Origin: Psychroserpens sp.
GTDB lineage: Bacteria > Bacteroidota > Bacteroidia > Flavobacteriales > Flavobacteriaceae
Length of the DNA stretch: 64,000 nt
NCBI GenBank assembly: GCA_017643165.1
Contig: JAEPNY010000002.1
Span: 374,970 to 438,969, forward strand
Direction of reading: 5' to 3'
The notes under the pieces were generated by a model. It did no database searches. It saw nothing but the letters and a program-made list of their open reading frames with translations, and was not told the origin of the DNA. Of the stretch, positions 43,555 through 52,445 are shown in pieces; the stretch's first letter is position 1; each line of letters opens with the position of its first letter. The position numbers were made by a program, and so were the translations under genes.

Positions 43555-44280
43555 TTAATCGTTATCAATACTTCCAGACCCAGATACTTTGGTGTCTTTC
43601 GTTTTAGGATTACCTCTATATTCAATATCTCCAGACCCAGATACTCTTGCTTTGAGATCTCCTGAGCAATGCACAGCTGCATCTCCAGAACCATTTACAG
43701 ATACATCTGTATTCACAGATTTTAAATTAAATCCGTGGAAATCTCCAGAACCAGCAACACTGGCTCTAAGGCTATTGGTGCTTCCCTTTAAGGTTAAATC
43801 TCCTGAACCGCTTACTTTTCCAGATACACTTTGTGTGTTCACGTCTAATACAACATCTCCAGAACCTGATAATGATACATCTAGATTATTTGATGAAAGC
43901 GTCATTCCTTCATTCCAAAGATCTCCAGATCCTGATAATGATACTTGTGATATATCTTCAACCGGGATAGTAACTTTAATTGTTTTATTCCAACTCGTAC
44001 TAAGGTTTTTACCCTTTTTAGTTCTTACGTGTAATTTACCATCCTTAACTTCGGTAACGATGTACTCTAAAAGATTAGACTCACCTTCTAATGTTAATTG
44101 GCCTTCTGTTCCTGATACCAAAATATAGTCAAAACTTCCTGCACATTTGATACCATCATAGCTAGATGTTGTTCGTGTTTCAGTTGTCATTTTTCCATTA
44201 CCTTTTATTTTCTTCCACTGGGCATTCGAAATAGAAATGCTCATTACAAATAGGATGGATAAAAAAATTGATCGTTTCAT
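43555..44280 (-). CDS. Head-GIN domain protein (DUF2807) with GSGD repeats
   Basis: The protein is 241 residues with a signal peptide ending at ISISNAQ. The rest is a beta-helix of the DUF2807 head-GIN type, with the motif (S/A)GSGD or close variants repeated about seven times at 19-22 residue spacing. The repeats are also visible in the DNA as a recurring TCTCCAGAACC-type element on the plus strand (43632 to 43921). It is the last gene of the ECF sigma operon. The function is unknown; head-GIN proteins are surface or periplasmic. Confidence 0.85.
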   Translation of the reverse strand: MKRSIFLSILFVMSISISNAQWKKIKGNGKMTTETRTTSSYDGIKCAGSFDYILVSGTEGQLTLEGESNLLEYIVTEVKDGKLHVRTKKGKNLSTSWNKTIKVTIPVEDISQVSLSGSGDLWNEGMTLSSNNLDVSLSGSGDVVLDVNTQSVSGKVSGSGDLTLKGSTNSLRASVAGSGDFHGFNLKSVNTDVSVNGSGDAAVHCSGDLKARVSGSGDIEYRGNPKTKDTKVSGSGSIDND

Positions 44281-44300
44281 GTTAATAATTGCTTTAATTG

Positions 44301-45395
44301 TTATTGTTTTTTAAATGTAACGCTACCGTATTCTGATTTGATTCTAATCATGTTTCCACTATTAGAACTTCCATAATAACCTTGGTAATATTTGTCAGAT
44401 GATTTTACGCGTTTATTCGTGAATTCAAAGTCATCAGAATTTCTCAACGAGGCATATTCAAGGTCAAGATCAAAGTCAAAGTTATATGCCGGATCATAAC
44501 CAATCGTGATGCCGTTAAAATCAGACTCGATTTCAATATTTCCTGCATTTGCTGCCATCTTCTCAATTTTGATCGATCCATAATCTGCCTTAATCGATAC
44601 ATTCTTAAAGACGTCACCTAACCTAAGCGTCAAGTAATCACCATTACCAACAACGTTATTTACTTTATTAATCTTCAGTGATCCAAAATCACAGTTATAA
44701 TCTATATTTTCTGCGATTTCAATTTCAGATTTTGTATAGTCAGCATTAATTTCTAATCCTTTTGCTGTTCCAATGCTATAGCTGCTGTAATCCGCATTTA
44801 TCTTACCACTTTTAATATATTCGAAGTAACAGTTATTCGTATAATCGAAAGAGATATCGTTATTATCTGCCATTAATTCTTTCGTGGTTATTTTTCCATA
44901 ATCACAGCTAATTTTAGCACGACCTTCGATTTTATCTAAATCGATACTTCCAAAATCATTACTGAGATCTACGTTATTGGTAATTGGCATCTTGATCATA
45001 TAGTTAATTTCCATATTGATCTTGTTATTTTTACCCCAATTCCACCACGACTTCGACTTGTTTTTATTGAACGTTGTCTTTGCAACGACCATATCATTCG
45101 AAGCATTAAATTCTACATCAATATCTTCAAGTTTCTTTTCAACCTTTTCAAGATCATTGCCATTTGTCTTGATGTAGACTTCAAACGTAATTGTTGAACC
45201 TTCATAAGTGGAAATATTAATATTCCCATAACTGTTCATAATTTTTAACGTGGCATTGGAATCAACGTCATAGCTCTTGCTAATCGTTTTTTCGCGTGTA
45301 TGCTTTCCTTTGAACTCTTTAGTGCTATTCGAAAAAGCGAGTGTAGGAATTAATATAAAAGCGAATAAAAGCTTATATAGTAGTTGTGTTTTCAT
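44301..45395 (-). CDS. DUF4097-like beta-repeat protein in the ECF sigma operon
   Basis: The protein is 364 residues with a signal peptide ending near LAFSNS. It is a repetitive beta-solenoid with units of about 20 residues such as NADYTKSEIEIAENI, DYGSIKIEKM and SEYGSVTFKK, where a D/E-Y-G-S or D-Y-T pattern recurs. This looks like a DUF4097-type putative adhesin. It overlaps the end of the anti-sigma-like gene by 23 bases, showing tight coupling, and lies 20 bases before the head-GIN gene. The role is unknown, but the operon suggests an envelope product controlled by the sigma factor. Confidence 0.75.
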   Translation of the reverse strand: MKTQLLYKLLFAFILIPTLAFSNSTKEFKGKHTREKTISKSYDVDSNATLKIMNSYGNINISTYEGSTITFEVYIKTNGNDLEKVEKKLEDIDVEFNASNDMVVAKTTFNKNKSKSWWNWGKNNKINMEINYMIKMPITNNVDLSNDFGSIDLDKIEGRAKISCDYGKITTKELMADNNDISFDYTNNCYFEYIKSGKINADYSSYSIGTAKGLEINADYTKSEIEIAENIDYNCDFGSLKINKVNNVVGNGDYLTLRLGDVFKNVSIKADYGSIKIEKMAANAGNIEIESDFNGITIGYDPAYNFDFDLDLEYASLRNSDDFEFTNKRVKSSDKYYQGYYGSSNSGNMIRIKSEYGSVTFKKQ

Positions 45396-45942
45396 TTTGG
45401 TTGTTTTTAAATGTTTTTACCTTTTCAATGTGTTCTAGTACAGTGTTTAAAACGTCGATTCTATTTTGGAAGTTATTGATCATGGCATAAATAACGCGCT
45501 TGTCATTTCCACTATCAGTTAGTTGAACTTTTAAGTTCTCATAAACCTCTTCTAAGATCTTCAGTTCTTTCATCGCATCATCAATGAGCTCTGCAGTTAC
45601 TGGTGATCTTTCAGATTCTAAAGCTGCAATTTCCTTATTTATTGTCGCCATAAAGAAGGATTGTGTTTCTGACATTTCAGGAGAAACATTAGCCAGATCT
45701 AACAATTCTGGATCATTATTCTGAAATACCGTTAGTAAACTGAAACAGATTACCAATGTTGCCGCTACAGCCAGTGCAGGTTTCCAAAATAAATTCCCAA
45801 AGAAGGATCCTGAAACTTTAGGTGCTTCTTTTTCTTGTTTCAGTTTGGTGAGAAATCGTTGCTCATGACCAAATCTTGGTTCAGCAATATCAAAGTCGTT
45901 CTCCAACTGATCAAATAACTTGTTAATAGTATCTTTTTCCAT
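45373..45942 (-). CDS. Putative membrane anti-sigma factor
   Basis: The protein is 189 residues. The N-terminal cytoplasmic part is about 1-45 (MEKDTINKLFDQLENDFDIAEP), followed by one transmembrane helix at about 53-71 (WKPALAVAATLVICFSLL) and a periplasmic helical domain with a likely coiled coil (about 85-175). No zinc HxxxCxxC motif is present. It lies 15 bases after the ECF sigma gene, in the usual anti-sigma place, and overlaps the next gene. The anti-sigma role is inferred from topology and position. Confidence 0.7.
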   Translation of the reverse strand: MEKDTINKLFDQLENDFDIAEPRFGHEQRFLTKLKQEKEAPKVSGSFFGNLFWKPALAVAATLVICFSLLTVFQNNDPELLDLANVSPEMSETQSFFMATINKEIAALESERSPVTAELIDDAMKELKILEEVYENLKVQLTDSGNDKRVIYAMINNFQNRIDVLNTVLEHIEKVKTFKNNQNENTTTI

Positions 45943-45957
45943 AAACTATACCTTAGT

Positions 45958-46518
45958 TTAATATTGTCCTTGCGGAACTAGTTTTTTTCTTAGACTGTCT
46001 TTGGCTCTCGAAATCATGGTTCTACAATTGGCAGATGAAATATTCATAATTTGACAAATTTCATCATAATCATATCCTTCAATAAGATGCAATGTCAGAC
46101 ACATTCTGTAATTATCTTTCAGCGTATTCATGGTTTCTAAAACCTGATTAGCTTTGAGATGATTAAGATTTTGATCTTGGTCATTTGATCCATGATCTTC
46201 AACCTTGTACATGACGTCATCTAAAGGTACATCTTGATATCGTCCACTTTTTTTGTAATGGTAAATACTGTTATTCACCACAATTCGTTTTAACCAAGAT
46301 CCGAAGGTTTTGGTCTCTTTAAGACTTTCTAACTTCGTAAATGCAGTTAAGAACGATTCTTGCATGATGTCCTCCGCCTCGTAACTGTCTTTCACAATAC
46401 GTAGAGAAGTGTTATACATAGCTTTATAATATCTGTTATAGACTTCCATTTGCGCATGTTGGTCGCCTGATTTACAGTGCTGTAATAACTGCTCTATGTT
46501 TTGGTTGGTTAGTGTCAA
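45958..46518 (-). CDS. ECF-type RNA polymerase sigma-70 factor
   Basis: The protein is 186 residues. Region 2 (about 22-92) has DSYEAEDIMQESFLTAFTKL and KTFGSWLKRIVVN; region 4 (about 122-178) has EGYDYDEICQIMNISSANCR. The start must be the TTG at 46518: an in-frame TAA lies 12 bases upstream, no ATG is between, and the first internal ATG (residue 24) would cut into region 2. It leads a four-gene operon with an anti-sigma-like membrane protein, a DUF4097-like protein and a head-GIN protein. Confidence 0.88.
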   Translation of the reverse strand: MTLTNQNIEQLLQHCKSGDQHAQMEVYNRYYKAMYNTSLRIVKDSYEAEDIMQESFLTAFTKLESLKETKTFGSWLKRIVVNNSIYHYKKSGRYQDVPLDDVMYKVEDHGSNDQDQNLNHLKANQVLETMNTLKDNYRMCLTLHLIEGYDYDEICQIMNISSANCRTMISRAKDSLRKKLVPQGQY

Positions 46519-46749
46519 AAAACAAATGCTTTAGTATAGAGATACAGAGTTGAAGTAATTGTTACACTTCCATTAAAAAAAGTTTTCATTTCAAAGAAAG
46601 GTAATGGCATAACTATTGACTTTATATAAAGGTAAATAAATATGTTGAGTTATTGAACCTAAGTAATTACAGGGGTTTCAGCATATGAAAGATAAAAAGT
46701 AAATTAAATCATCTGTTTAATTAAATGACAGATTGACCAAAAAAATAAT

Positions 46750-49203
46750 ATGGCAAAGTCTAATTTCATAAAGCTTGACAGTTTGTCATTACAGGATTTT
46801 GATGAAAATTCAGAATTAATTCCTTTAATGACTCCAGAAGATGAAGAAGAAATTAATAATGAAAGTCTTCCCGAATCACTTCCAATCTTACCATTGAGAA
46901 ATACGGTTCTTTTTCCAGGTGTTGTAATTCCTATTACTGCTGGTCGCGATAAATCAATTAAACTTATCAATGATGCCAATAATGGTAGTAAGGTGATTGG
47001 TGTGGTATCTCAAGTCGATGAGGAGGTTGAAGATCCAACTGCAAAAGATATTTATAAAACAGGTACAGTAGCACGAATTTTAAAGGTGCTAAAAATGCCT
47101 GATGGGAATACAACAATTATTATTCAAGGTAAAAAGCGATTTGAGATTCAGGATATCGTTTCTGACAATCCTTATCTTACAGCTACTGTAAAAGATGTTT
47201 CCGAAGCCAAACCTGCTCACGACAACGAAGAGTTCACTGCGATAATTGACTCAATTAAGGATTTGTCGCTTCAAATTATAAAAGATAGTCCCAACATTCC
47301 AACAGAGGCATCATTTGCTATCAAAAATATTGAGAGTAATTCTTTCTTAGTCAATTTTGTGTCGTCTAACATGAACCTAACGGTTAAAGAAAAACAAGAC
47401 CTTCTTGAGATTAATGATCTCAAAGAACGTGCGTTGACAACTTTAAAATTGATGAATATCGAACTTCAAAAGTTGGAATTAAAGAATACAATTCAGTCGA
47501 AGGTGCAAAGTGATATGAATCAGCAACAGCGTGAATATTACTTGCATCAACAAATGAAAACTATCCAAGAAGAACTTGGTGGTGGTGTATCTTCAGGGCA
47601 AGAGATTGAAGAAATGCGTCAACGTGCAAAGAAGAAAAAATGGGATGAAAGCATTGCTGAGCATTTTGATAAAGAATTAGCCAAGATGCAACGCATGAAT
47701 CCTCAAGTCGCTGAGTATTCTATCCAACGTAATTATCTAGACCTCTTTTTAGATCTTCCTTGGAACGAGTACAGTAATGATATTTTCGACCTAAAACGCG
47801 CCAAAAAGATACTTGATCGTGATCATTATGGTCTTGATGATGTTAAAGATCGTATCATTGAATACTTAGCAGTACTTAAGCTACGTAACGATATGAAATC
47901 TCCTATTTTATGTTTGTATGGACCTCCTGGTGTTGGTAAAACCTCGTTAGGTAAATCTATTGCTGAGGCACTCGGACGTGAATATGTGCGCATGTCTTTA
48001 GGAGGTTTGCGAGATGAAGCTGAAATAAGGGGACACCGTAAGACCTATATTGGCGCAATGCCAGGGCGCATTATTCAAAGTCTTAAGAAAGCTGGAACAT
48101 CAAACCCAGTATTTGTATTAGACGAAATAGATAAGCTTTCTAATTCGCATCAAGGTGATCCATCTTCGGCATTATTAGAAGTATTAGATCCAGAACAAAA
48201 CAGCGAATTTCATGATAATTTCTTAGAGCTCGGTTTTGATTTGTCTAAAGTCATGTTTATAGCCACTTCAAATAGTTTGAATACCATACAACCAGCATTA
48301 AGAGATCGTATGGAGATTATTAATGTGACAGGGTATACAATAGAGGAGAAGGTAGAAATTGGAAAACGTCACCTCCTTCCAAAACAATTGAAAGAGCATG
48401 GCTTAAGTGACGAGCACCTGCGTATAGCTAAACCACAGCTCGAAAAGATTGTAGAAGGATATACACGTGAGTCTGGTGTTCGTGGACTCGAAAAGCAAAT
48501 TGCTAAAATGGTACGTCACGCTGCTAAGAATATTGCGATGGAGGAAGACTATAATCTTAAAGTCACAAATGAAGATATTATAAATGTATTAGGCGCTCCT
48601 AAACTGGAACGTGATAAATATGAGAATAATAATGTGGCGGGAGTAGTAACTGGTCTTGCATGGACTAGAGTCGGTGGCGATATTCTATTTATTGAATCTA
48701 TTTTATCTAAAGGCAAAGGCAATCTTACAATTACGGGAAATTTAGGTAAGGTGATGAAAGAATCGGCTACAATTGCCATGGAATATATTAAAGCAAATGC
48801 TGAGCATTTCGATATTGACGCCAATGTATTTGACAACTATAATGTTCATATACATGTTCCTGAAGGTGCTACACCTAAAGATGGACCAAGTGCAGGTGTA
48901 ACTATGTTAACTTCTTTAGTATCTTTGTTTACACAACGCAAGGTTAAAAATAGTCTCGCTATGACTGGTGAGATTACGCTAAGAGGTAAAGTATTACCTG
49001 TTGGTGGAATTAAAGAAAAAATCTTAGCTGCCAAGCGTGCACGAATAAAAGAGATTTTACTTTGTGAAGATAATAAACGTGATATTGAAGAAATAAAACC
49101 GGAATATCTAAAAGGTCTCAAATTTCATTATGTGAAAGAGATGCGTGAAGTGCTAGATATAGCACTCACAAGTCAGAAAGTTAAGAATGCTAAAAAACTT
49201 TAA
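46750..49203 (+). CDS. lon: ATP-dependent protease Lon
   Basis: The protein is 817 residues, full length. The N-terminal LON domain is about 42-235 ([20 protein letters not shown]). The AAA+ module has Walker [14 protein letters not shown] (about 394-406) and Walker [11 protein letters not shown] (about 453-462). The protease domain (about 625-805) has the catalytic Ser in DGPSAGV (about 714) and Lys in [14 protein letters not shown] (about 757). It removes misfolded and regulatory proteins in the cytoplasm. The N-terminus has an acidic extension. The gene ends inside the next one: the LysM protein starts 17 bases before the lon stop. ATCTGT and ACAGAT arms lie just before the ATG. Confidence 0.95.
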   Translation: MAKSNFIKLDSLSLQDFDENSELIPLMTPEDEEEINNESLPESLPILPLRNTVLFPGVVIPITAGRDKSIKLINDANNGSKVIGVVSQVDEEVEDPTAKDIYKTGTVARILKVLKMPDGNTTIIIQGKKRFEIQDIVSDNPYLTATVKDVSEAKPAHDNEEFTAIIDSIKDLSLQIIKDSPNIPTEASFAIKNIESNSFLVNFVSSNMNLTVKEKQDLLEINDLKERALTTLKLMNIELQKLELKNTIQSKVQSDMNQQQREYYLHQQMKTIQEELGGGVSSGQEIEEMRQRAKKKKWDESIAEHFDKELAKMQRMNPQVAEYSIQRNYLDLFLDLPWNEYSNDIFDLKRAKKILDRDHYGLDDVKDRIIEYLAVLKLRNDMKSPILCLYGPPGVGKTSLGKSIAEALGREYVRMSLGGLRDEAEIRGHRKTYIGAMPGRIIQSLKKAGTSNPVFVLDEIDKLSNSHQGDPSSALLEVLDPEQNSEFHDNFLELGFDLSKVMFIATSNSLNTIQPALRDRMEIINVTGYTIEEKVEIGKRHLLPKQLKEHGLSDEHLRIAKPQLEKIVEGYTRESGVRGLEKQIAKMVRHAAKNIAMEEDYNLKVTNEDIINVLGAPKLERDKYENNNVAGVVTGLAWTRVGGDILFIESILSKGKGNLTITGNLGKVMKESATIAMEYIKANAEHFDIDANVFDNYNVHIHVPEGATPKDGPSAGVTMLTSLVSLFTQRKVKNSLAMTGEITLRGKVLPVGGIKEKILAAKRARIKEILLCEDNKRDIEEIKPEYLKGLKFHYVKEMREVLDIALTSQKVKNAKKL

Positions 49204-49810
49204 ATATATAGTAGTAGTAATACTGGCAACAGCCTTCAGTGTAGAGTCTGTTGCTCAGACTACTATATATAAAGATGTGTTACTCGATGGTAAGCCAGCA
49301 AAACTTAATACTGTGACTGGGGAAGTAAGTCTTGTCACTGACCTCAAAAAGAATTTAAAGAATTCAGATTCGATTGCTAATGTCCCACCAAAAATGGTGG
49401 TCTCAGATTCCGTTAATTCTAAGAGCAAAGAATCTGATTTAAATGCTGAACTTAAGGATAAAACTGCATTAGTCTATGAGATTAATCCCTCAAAGGAAGC
49501 TTTAGCCAAAACCGACTACCATACAGTTCAAAAGGGCGAAACGCTCTATGGCTTGTCACGTCGTTATGGAGCCACATTAACAGAATTAAAGCGTGCAAAC
49601 AATCTAGAAACTACCCTAATCAAGACAGGACAAGTGCTTAGAGTTCAAAATTTTGATGCGCTATATGATTCAAATACCTGGAAGGTAATCAAAGGTGATA
49701 CACTCTATAATATCGCGAAACGCACTAACACAACAGTAGATGAATTGAAGCGACTGAATAATTTATCCTCTAGTTTGATTAAAATTGGACAAATACTACG
49801 TCTAAAATAG
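49187..49810 (+). CDS. Secreted protein with two LysM domains
   Basis: The protein is 207 residues with a signal peptide ending at VESVAQ. A linker region (about 25-100) is followed by two LysM peptidoglycan-binding domains, about 118-160 ([18 protein letters not shown] start) and about 164-206 ([17 protein letters not shown] start). It overlaps lon by 17 bases in another frame, so it is translated from the lon message unless it has an internal promoter. It has no catalytic domain and probably acts as a cell-wall anchor or adaptor. Confidence 0.85.
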   Translation: MLKNFKYIVVVILATAFSVESVAQTTIYKDVLLDGKPAKLNTVTGEVSLVTDLKKNLKNSDSIANVPPKMVVSDSVNSKSKESDLNAELKDKTALVYEINPSKEALAKTDYHTVQKGETLYGLSRRYGATLTELKRANNLETTLIKTGQVLRVQNFDALYDSNTWKVIKGDTLYNIAKRTNTTVDELKRLNNLSSSLIKIGQILRLK

Positions 49811-49883
49811 AAAACTAACCGCGCAAAAAATAAAATCCACATACAGCCGTTTTAAGATAGATTTATTTACTTTGCACACCTAT

Positions 49884-50903
49884 ATGCTAAAGAAATTTAC
49901 CACGATCCTCTGTCTATTAGTGACGGCCAACTGTTTTGCCCAAGTTGGTGGTGAATCGACGTATCAATTTCTTAATCTAATAGCGTCTCCAAGACAAGCG
50001 GCACTAGGAGGAAAGGTCCTTACAAATTTTGATTATGATGTGACAGGTGGCTTATTTAATCCAGCCTCAATTAATGCCGAAATGGATAATCAATTGGCAC
50101 TTAATTATTCTAGTTATTTAGGAGGTATTAGTTACGGAACCGCAGCGTATGCCTACACATGGGATCGTCATGTTCAAACCTTACACGTTGGAATGACATA
50201 TATTAACTATGGAACTTTCGACGGTTATGATCTCAATGGAGTGTCCACAGGTAGTTTCACCGGTAATGAAGCGGCGCTTTCTTTTGGTTATGCATATCAA
50301 ATTCCATACTCTGATTTTTATGTAGGCGCCAACTTAAAACTGATTACATCTAAATTAGAGATTTATAATTCTATTGGTGTAGCTGCCGATTTTGGCGCAA
50401 TGTATATCAACGAAAAATTGGATTTCCATGCTGCTTTAGTCGTACGTAATCTAGGAACTCAAATCGTGACTTACGCAGGTCTAAATGAAAAATTGCCATT
50501 AGAGATAAATTTAGGATTATCGCAAACTTTAGAAAATATGCCGTTGCGCTGGCATTTGACATTTGAAAATTTACAAACTTGGCCAATAGGATTTTCGAAT
50601 CCAGCTAGAGCAACAACAGACTTGGATGGTAATCAAACGCAAGAAGAGGTCAGTTTCTTTAACGAGCTTTTGAGACATACTATTATTGGCGCTGAGTTGT
50701 TTCCTGATCGCGGATTCAACATAAGAATGGGTTATAACTTCAGAAGAGCAGAAGAATTACGTATTTTAGATCAAAGAAACTTTTCTGGTTTGTCTTTTGG
50801 AATAGGAATTAAACTCAATAAAATGCGATTCAGCTATACGCATGCGAGATATTCGGGAGCGTCCAATACAAGTTTCTTCGGTTTACAAATTGATTTGCGA
50901 TAA
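49884..50903 (+). CDS. porQ: Type IX secretion system protein PorQ
   Basis: From the ATG at 49884 the protein is 339 residues; a TTG four codons up is not needed. The signal peptide ends at NCFAQ. The body is an outer membrane barrel starting GGESTYQFLNLIASPRQAALGG, the PorQ N-terminal signature, with many Gly-aromatic strands and the C-terminus FFGLQIDLR. PorQ is one of the type IX secretion proteins linked to processing and release of cargo at the surface. The stop overlaps the cmk start by one base, a conserved neighbourhood in Bacteroidota that supports the call. TACTTTG (49869-49875) lies just before the start. Confidence 0.88.
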   Translation: MLKKFTTILCLLVTANCFAQVGGESTYQFLNLIASPRQAALGGKVLTNFDYDVTGGLFNPASINAEMDNQLALNYSSYLGGISYGTAAYAYTWDRHVQTLHVGMTYINYGTFDGYDLNGVSTGSFTGNEAALSFGYAYQIPYSDFYVGANLKLITSKLEIYNSIGVAADFGAMYINEKLDFHAALVVRNLGTQIVTYAGLNEKLPLEINLGLSQTLENMPLRWHLTFENLQTWPIGFSNPARATTDLDGNQTQEEVSFFNELLRHTIIGAELFPDRGFNIRMGYNFRRAEELRILDQRNFSGLSFGIGIKLNKMRFSYTHARYSGASNTSFFGLQIDLR

Positions 50904-51598
50904 TGGATAAAATTACAATAGCCATCGATGGGTTTTCTTCGACTGGAAAAAGTACAGTAGCAAAACGACTTGCGGCTACATTAGGCTATATCTATGTAGA
51001 TTCTGGTGCAATGTATCGCGCTGTCACTTTGTATGCAATGAATAATGGATATATCGGCGAGGACTATTTTGACGAAGCAGGACTAATCGCTGTATTACAC
51101 AATATCGATATTACATTTCATTTTAATGAAGAATTAGGTTTTGCTGAGGTGTTTCTTAACGATATAAATGTTGAAAAACAAATTCGCACATTGGAAGTTT
51201 CGAGATTCGTAAGTCAGATTGCGACCGTTTCTGATATCAGAGAGAAGATGGTATTGCAGCAGCAGCGCTTTGGAAAAGATAAAGGCGTGGTTATGGACGG
51301 TAGAGATATTGGAACTGTTGTTTTTCCTCATGCCGAGTTGAAACTATTCATGATTGCTACAGCCGAAAAAAGAGCACAAAGACGTTATGATGAACTCATA
51401 GCAAGAGGTGATGAGGTCGATTATGAAGATGTACTTCAAAATGTTCAATCAAGAGATCATATTGATTCGACTAGGGCGGATTCTCCACTTACGAAGGCCG
51501 ATGATGCCGTTGAAATCGATAATTCTGAAATGACCTTAGAGGAACAATTCGAAATTGTATATCAGTATGCACTTCAAAAAATAAATAAAACGACATAA
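50903..51598 (+). CDS. cmk: (d)CMP kinase
   Basis: The protein is 231 residues. It has the P-loop DGFSSTGKSTVAKRLA (about 9-24), GAMYRAVTLYA (about 36-46), the nucleotide specificity stretch VVMDGRDIGTVVFPHA (about 129-144), and the RADSPL motif (about 191-196). It phosphorylates CMP and dCMP. It is coupled to porQ (TAATG overlap). A terminator overlaps its end. Confidence 0.95.
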   Translation: MDKITIAIDGFSSTGKSTVAKRLAATLGYIYVDSGAMYRAVTLYAMNNGYIGEDYFDEAGLIAVLHNIDITFHFNEELGFAEVFLNDINVEKQIRTLEVSRFVSQIATVSDIREKMVLQQQRFGKDKGVVMDGRDIGTVVFPHAELKLFMIATAEKRAQRRYDELIARGDEVDYEDVLQNVQSRDHIDSTRADSPLTKADDAVEIDNSEMTLEEQFEIVYQYALQKINKTT

Positions 51599-51624
51599 AA
51601 AAAGCGACGAAAACGTCGCTTTTT
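51597..51624. terminator. Terminator after cmk
   Basis: AAAAAAAGCGACG (51597-51609), loop AAAA, CGTCGCTTTTT (51614-51624). It begins inside the cmk stop codon and can serve the convergent LysM gene. Confidence 0.9.
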
Positions 51625-51643
51625 ATTTTTAGATGTAATGTCC

Positions 51644-52021
51644 TTATAAATTCGGAATGATTAATTCTTGATCTGGATGAATAAGATCAGGATTTTTAAG
51701 AATATCTGTGTTTGCAGCAAAGATGTCTTTATACTTCATAGCATCGCCATAATAATGCTTAGCTATTTTTCCTAAAGTTTCCCCACTTTTCACAGTATGC
51801 CTGTGATAAACAGAATCATCAGCTACGCGAATATCAGCCATGATATCAGACGGATTATCACCACCTACTGCTTTAATCTCATCCCAGATTAAATTCTTTT
51901 CATACTGTGTTTTAGCTGTACCTTTTACCTTTAAAACACCGTTCTCTTCTTGAACATCTCCATTTTCGATGCTTAATTTCTCACCTAAGTCTAATACGCT
52001 TTGGTACTTTGATTTTACCAT
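51644..52021 (-). CDS. BON-LysM protein, Kbp/YgaU type
   Basis: The protein is 125 residues with no signal peptide. The N-terminal half (about 5-70) is a BON-like domain (VLKVKGTAKTQYEKNLIWDE), and the C-terminal half (about 74-124) is a LysM domain (HTVKSGETLGKIAKHYYG). This order and length match Kbp (YgaU), a cytoplasmic potassium-binding protein in E. coli. Its monocistronic place next to cmk gives no extra hint. Confidence 0.85.
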   Translation of the reverse strand: MVKSKYQSVLDLGEKLSIENGDVQEENGVLKVKGTAKTQYEKNLIWDEIKAVGGDNPSDIMADIRVADDSVYHRHTVKSGETLGKIAKHYYGDAMKYKDIFAANTDILKNPDLIHPDQELIIPNL

Positions 52022-52295
52022 AATAATATTTGTTTTTAATTAAGTGTTATTACTGTTCTAAATATACCAATTTATGTGCCAAAAAATCAGAAAAATCAAA
52101 AAAATTAATTCTGGTTATGTATTGACAATGAATTAATTACTAATCTAATAACAAACTACTATGTTATAATGATTTATTCAGATTAAGGTTTGATTCAAAT
52201 GGTTCCTGAAGTAGAGATATAATAACATGAATTCTTATTGGTTCTATCTTAATGTAAATTAATAAGTTAGGTACTCAATTTATTTCTGTTTAATT

Positions 52296-52326
52296 TTTGT
52301 TAATTGTCTAAAAAAGCTTATTTTTG
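52296..52326 (+). promoter_or_regulatory. rpsA promoter
   Basis: TTTG (52296-52299), 19 bases, then TATTTTTG (52319-52326): an exact match to the Bacteroidota -33/-7 consensus. It leaves a leader of about 115 bases, the longest inferred in this window. Confidence 0.72.
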
Positions 52327-52331
52327 CGCTC

Positions 52332-52445
52332 CTTTTAGCGAATAACGGAATGATAAAAGGAATCAATAAACAAACAATAACGCTTCTGTGTGTTATCGCT
52401 TAAATCATTCCAATAAACATACAGAATACAAATTTTATTCAGCAC
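52332..52445 (+). promoter_or_regulatory. Structured 5' leader of rpsA, possible S1 autoregulation site
   Basis: Within the leader GGAATGAT (52347-52354) pairs perfectly with ATCATTCC (52404-52411). Inside this arm, ATAAC and GTTAT (about 52378 and 52392) can form a short second stem. A small CGCT/AGCG hairpin (about 52327-52340) precedes it. A folded leader ahead of ribosomal protein S1 suggests autoregulation, as known in gammaproteobacteria, although no sequence similarity to that system is claimed. Confidence 0.45.

Larger units (their letters stand above)
52022..52445. other. 424-base gap between the Kbp-like gene and rpsA
   Basis: The left 240 bases are AT-rich with no feature that I can support beyond the unknown promoter of the minus-strand LysM gene. 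The right part holds the rpsA promoter (52296-52326) and a structured leader (52332-52445), listed separately. There is no open frame of note. Confidence 0.6.

Noticed and set aside
43589-44128. Open frame (179 codons) antisense to the head-GIN gene with SPEP repeats
   Set aside because: The repeats are the reverse complement of the GSGD codons; this is a shadow of the repeat gene.
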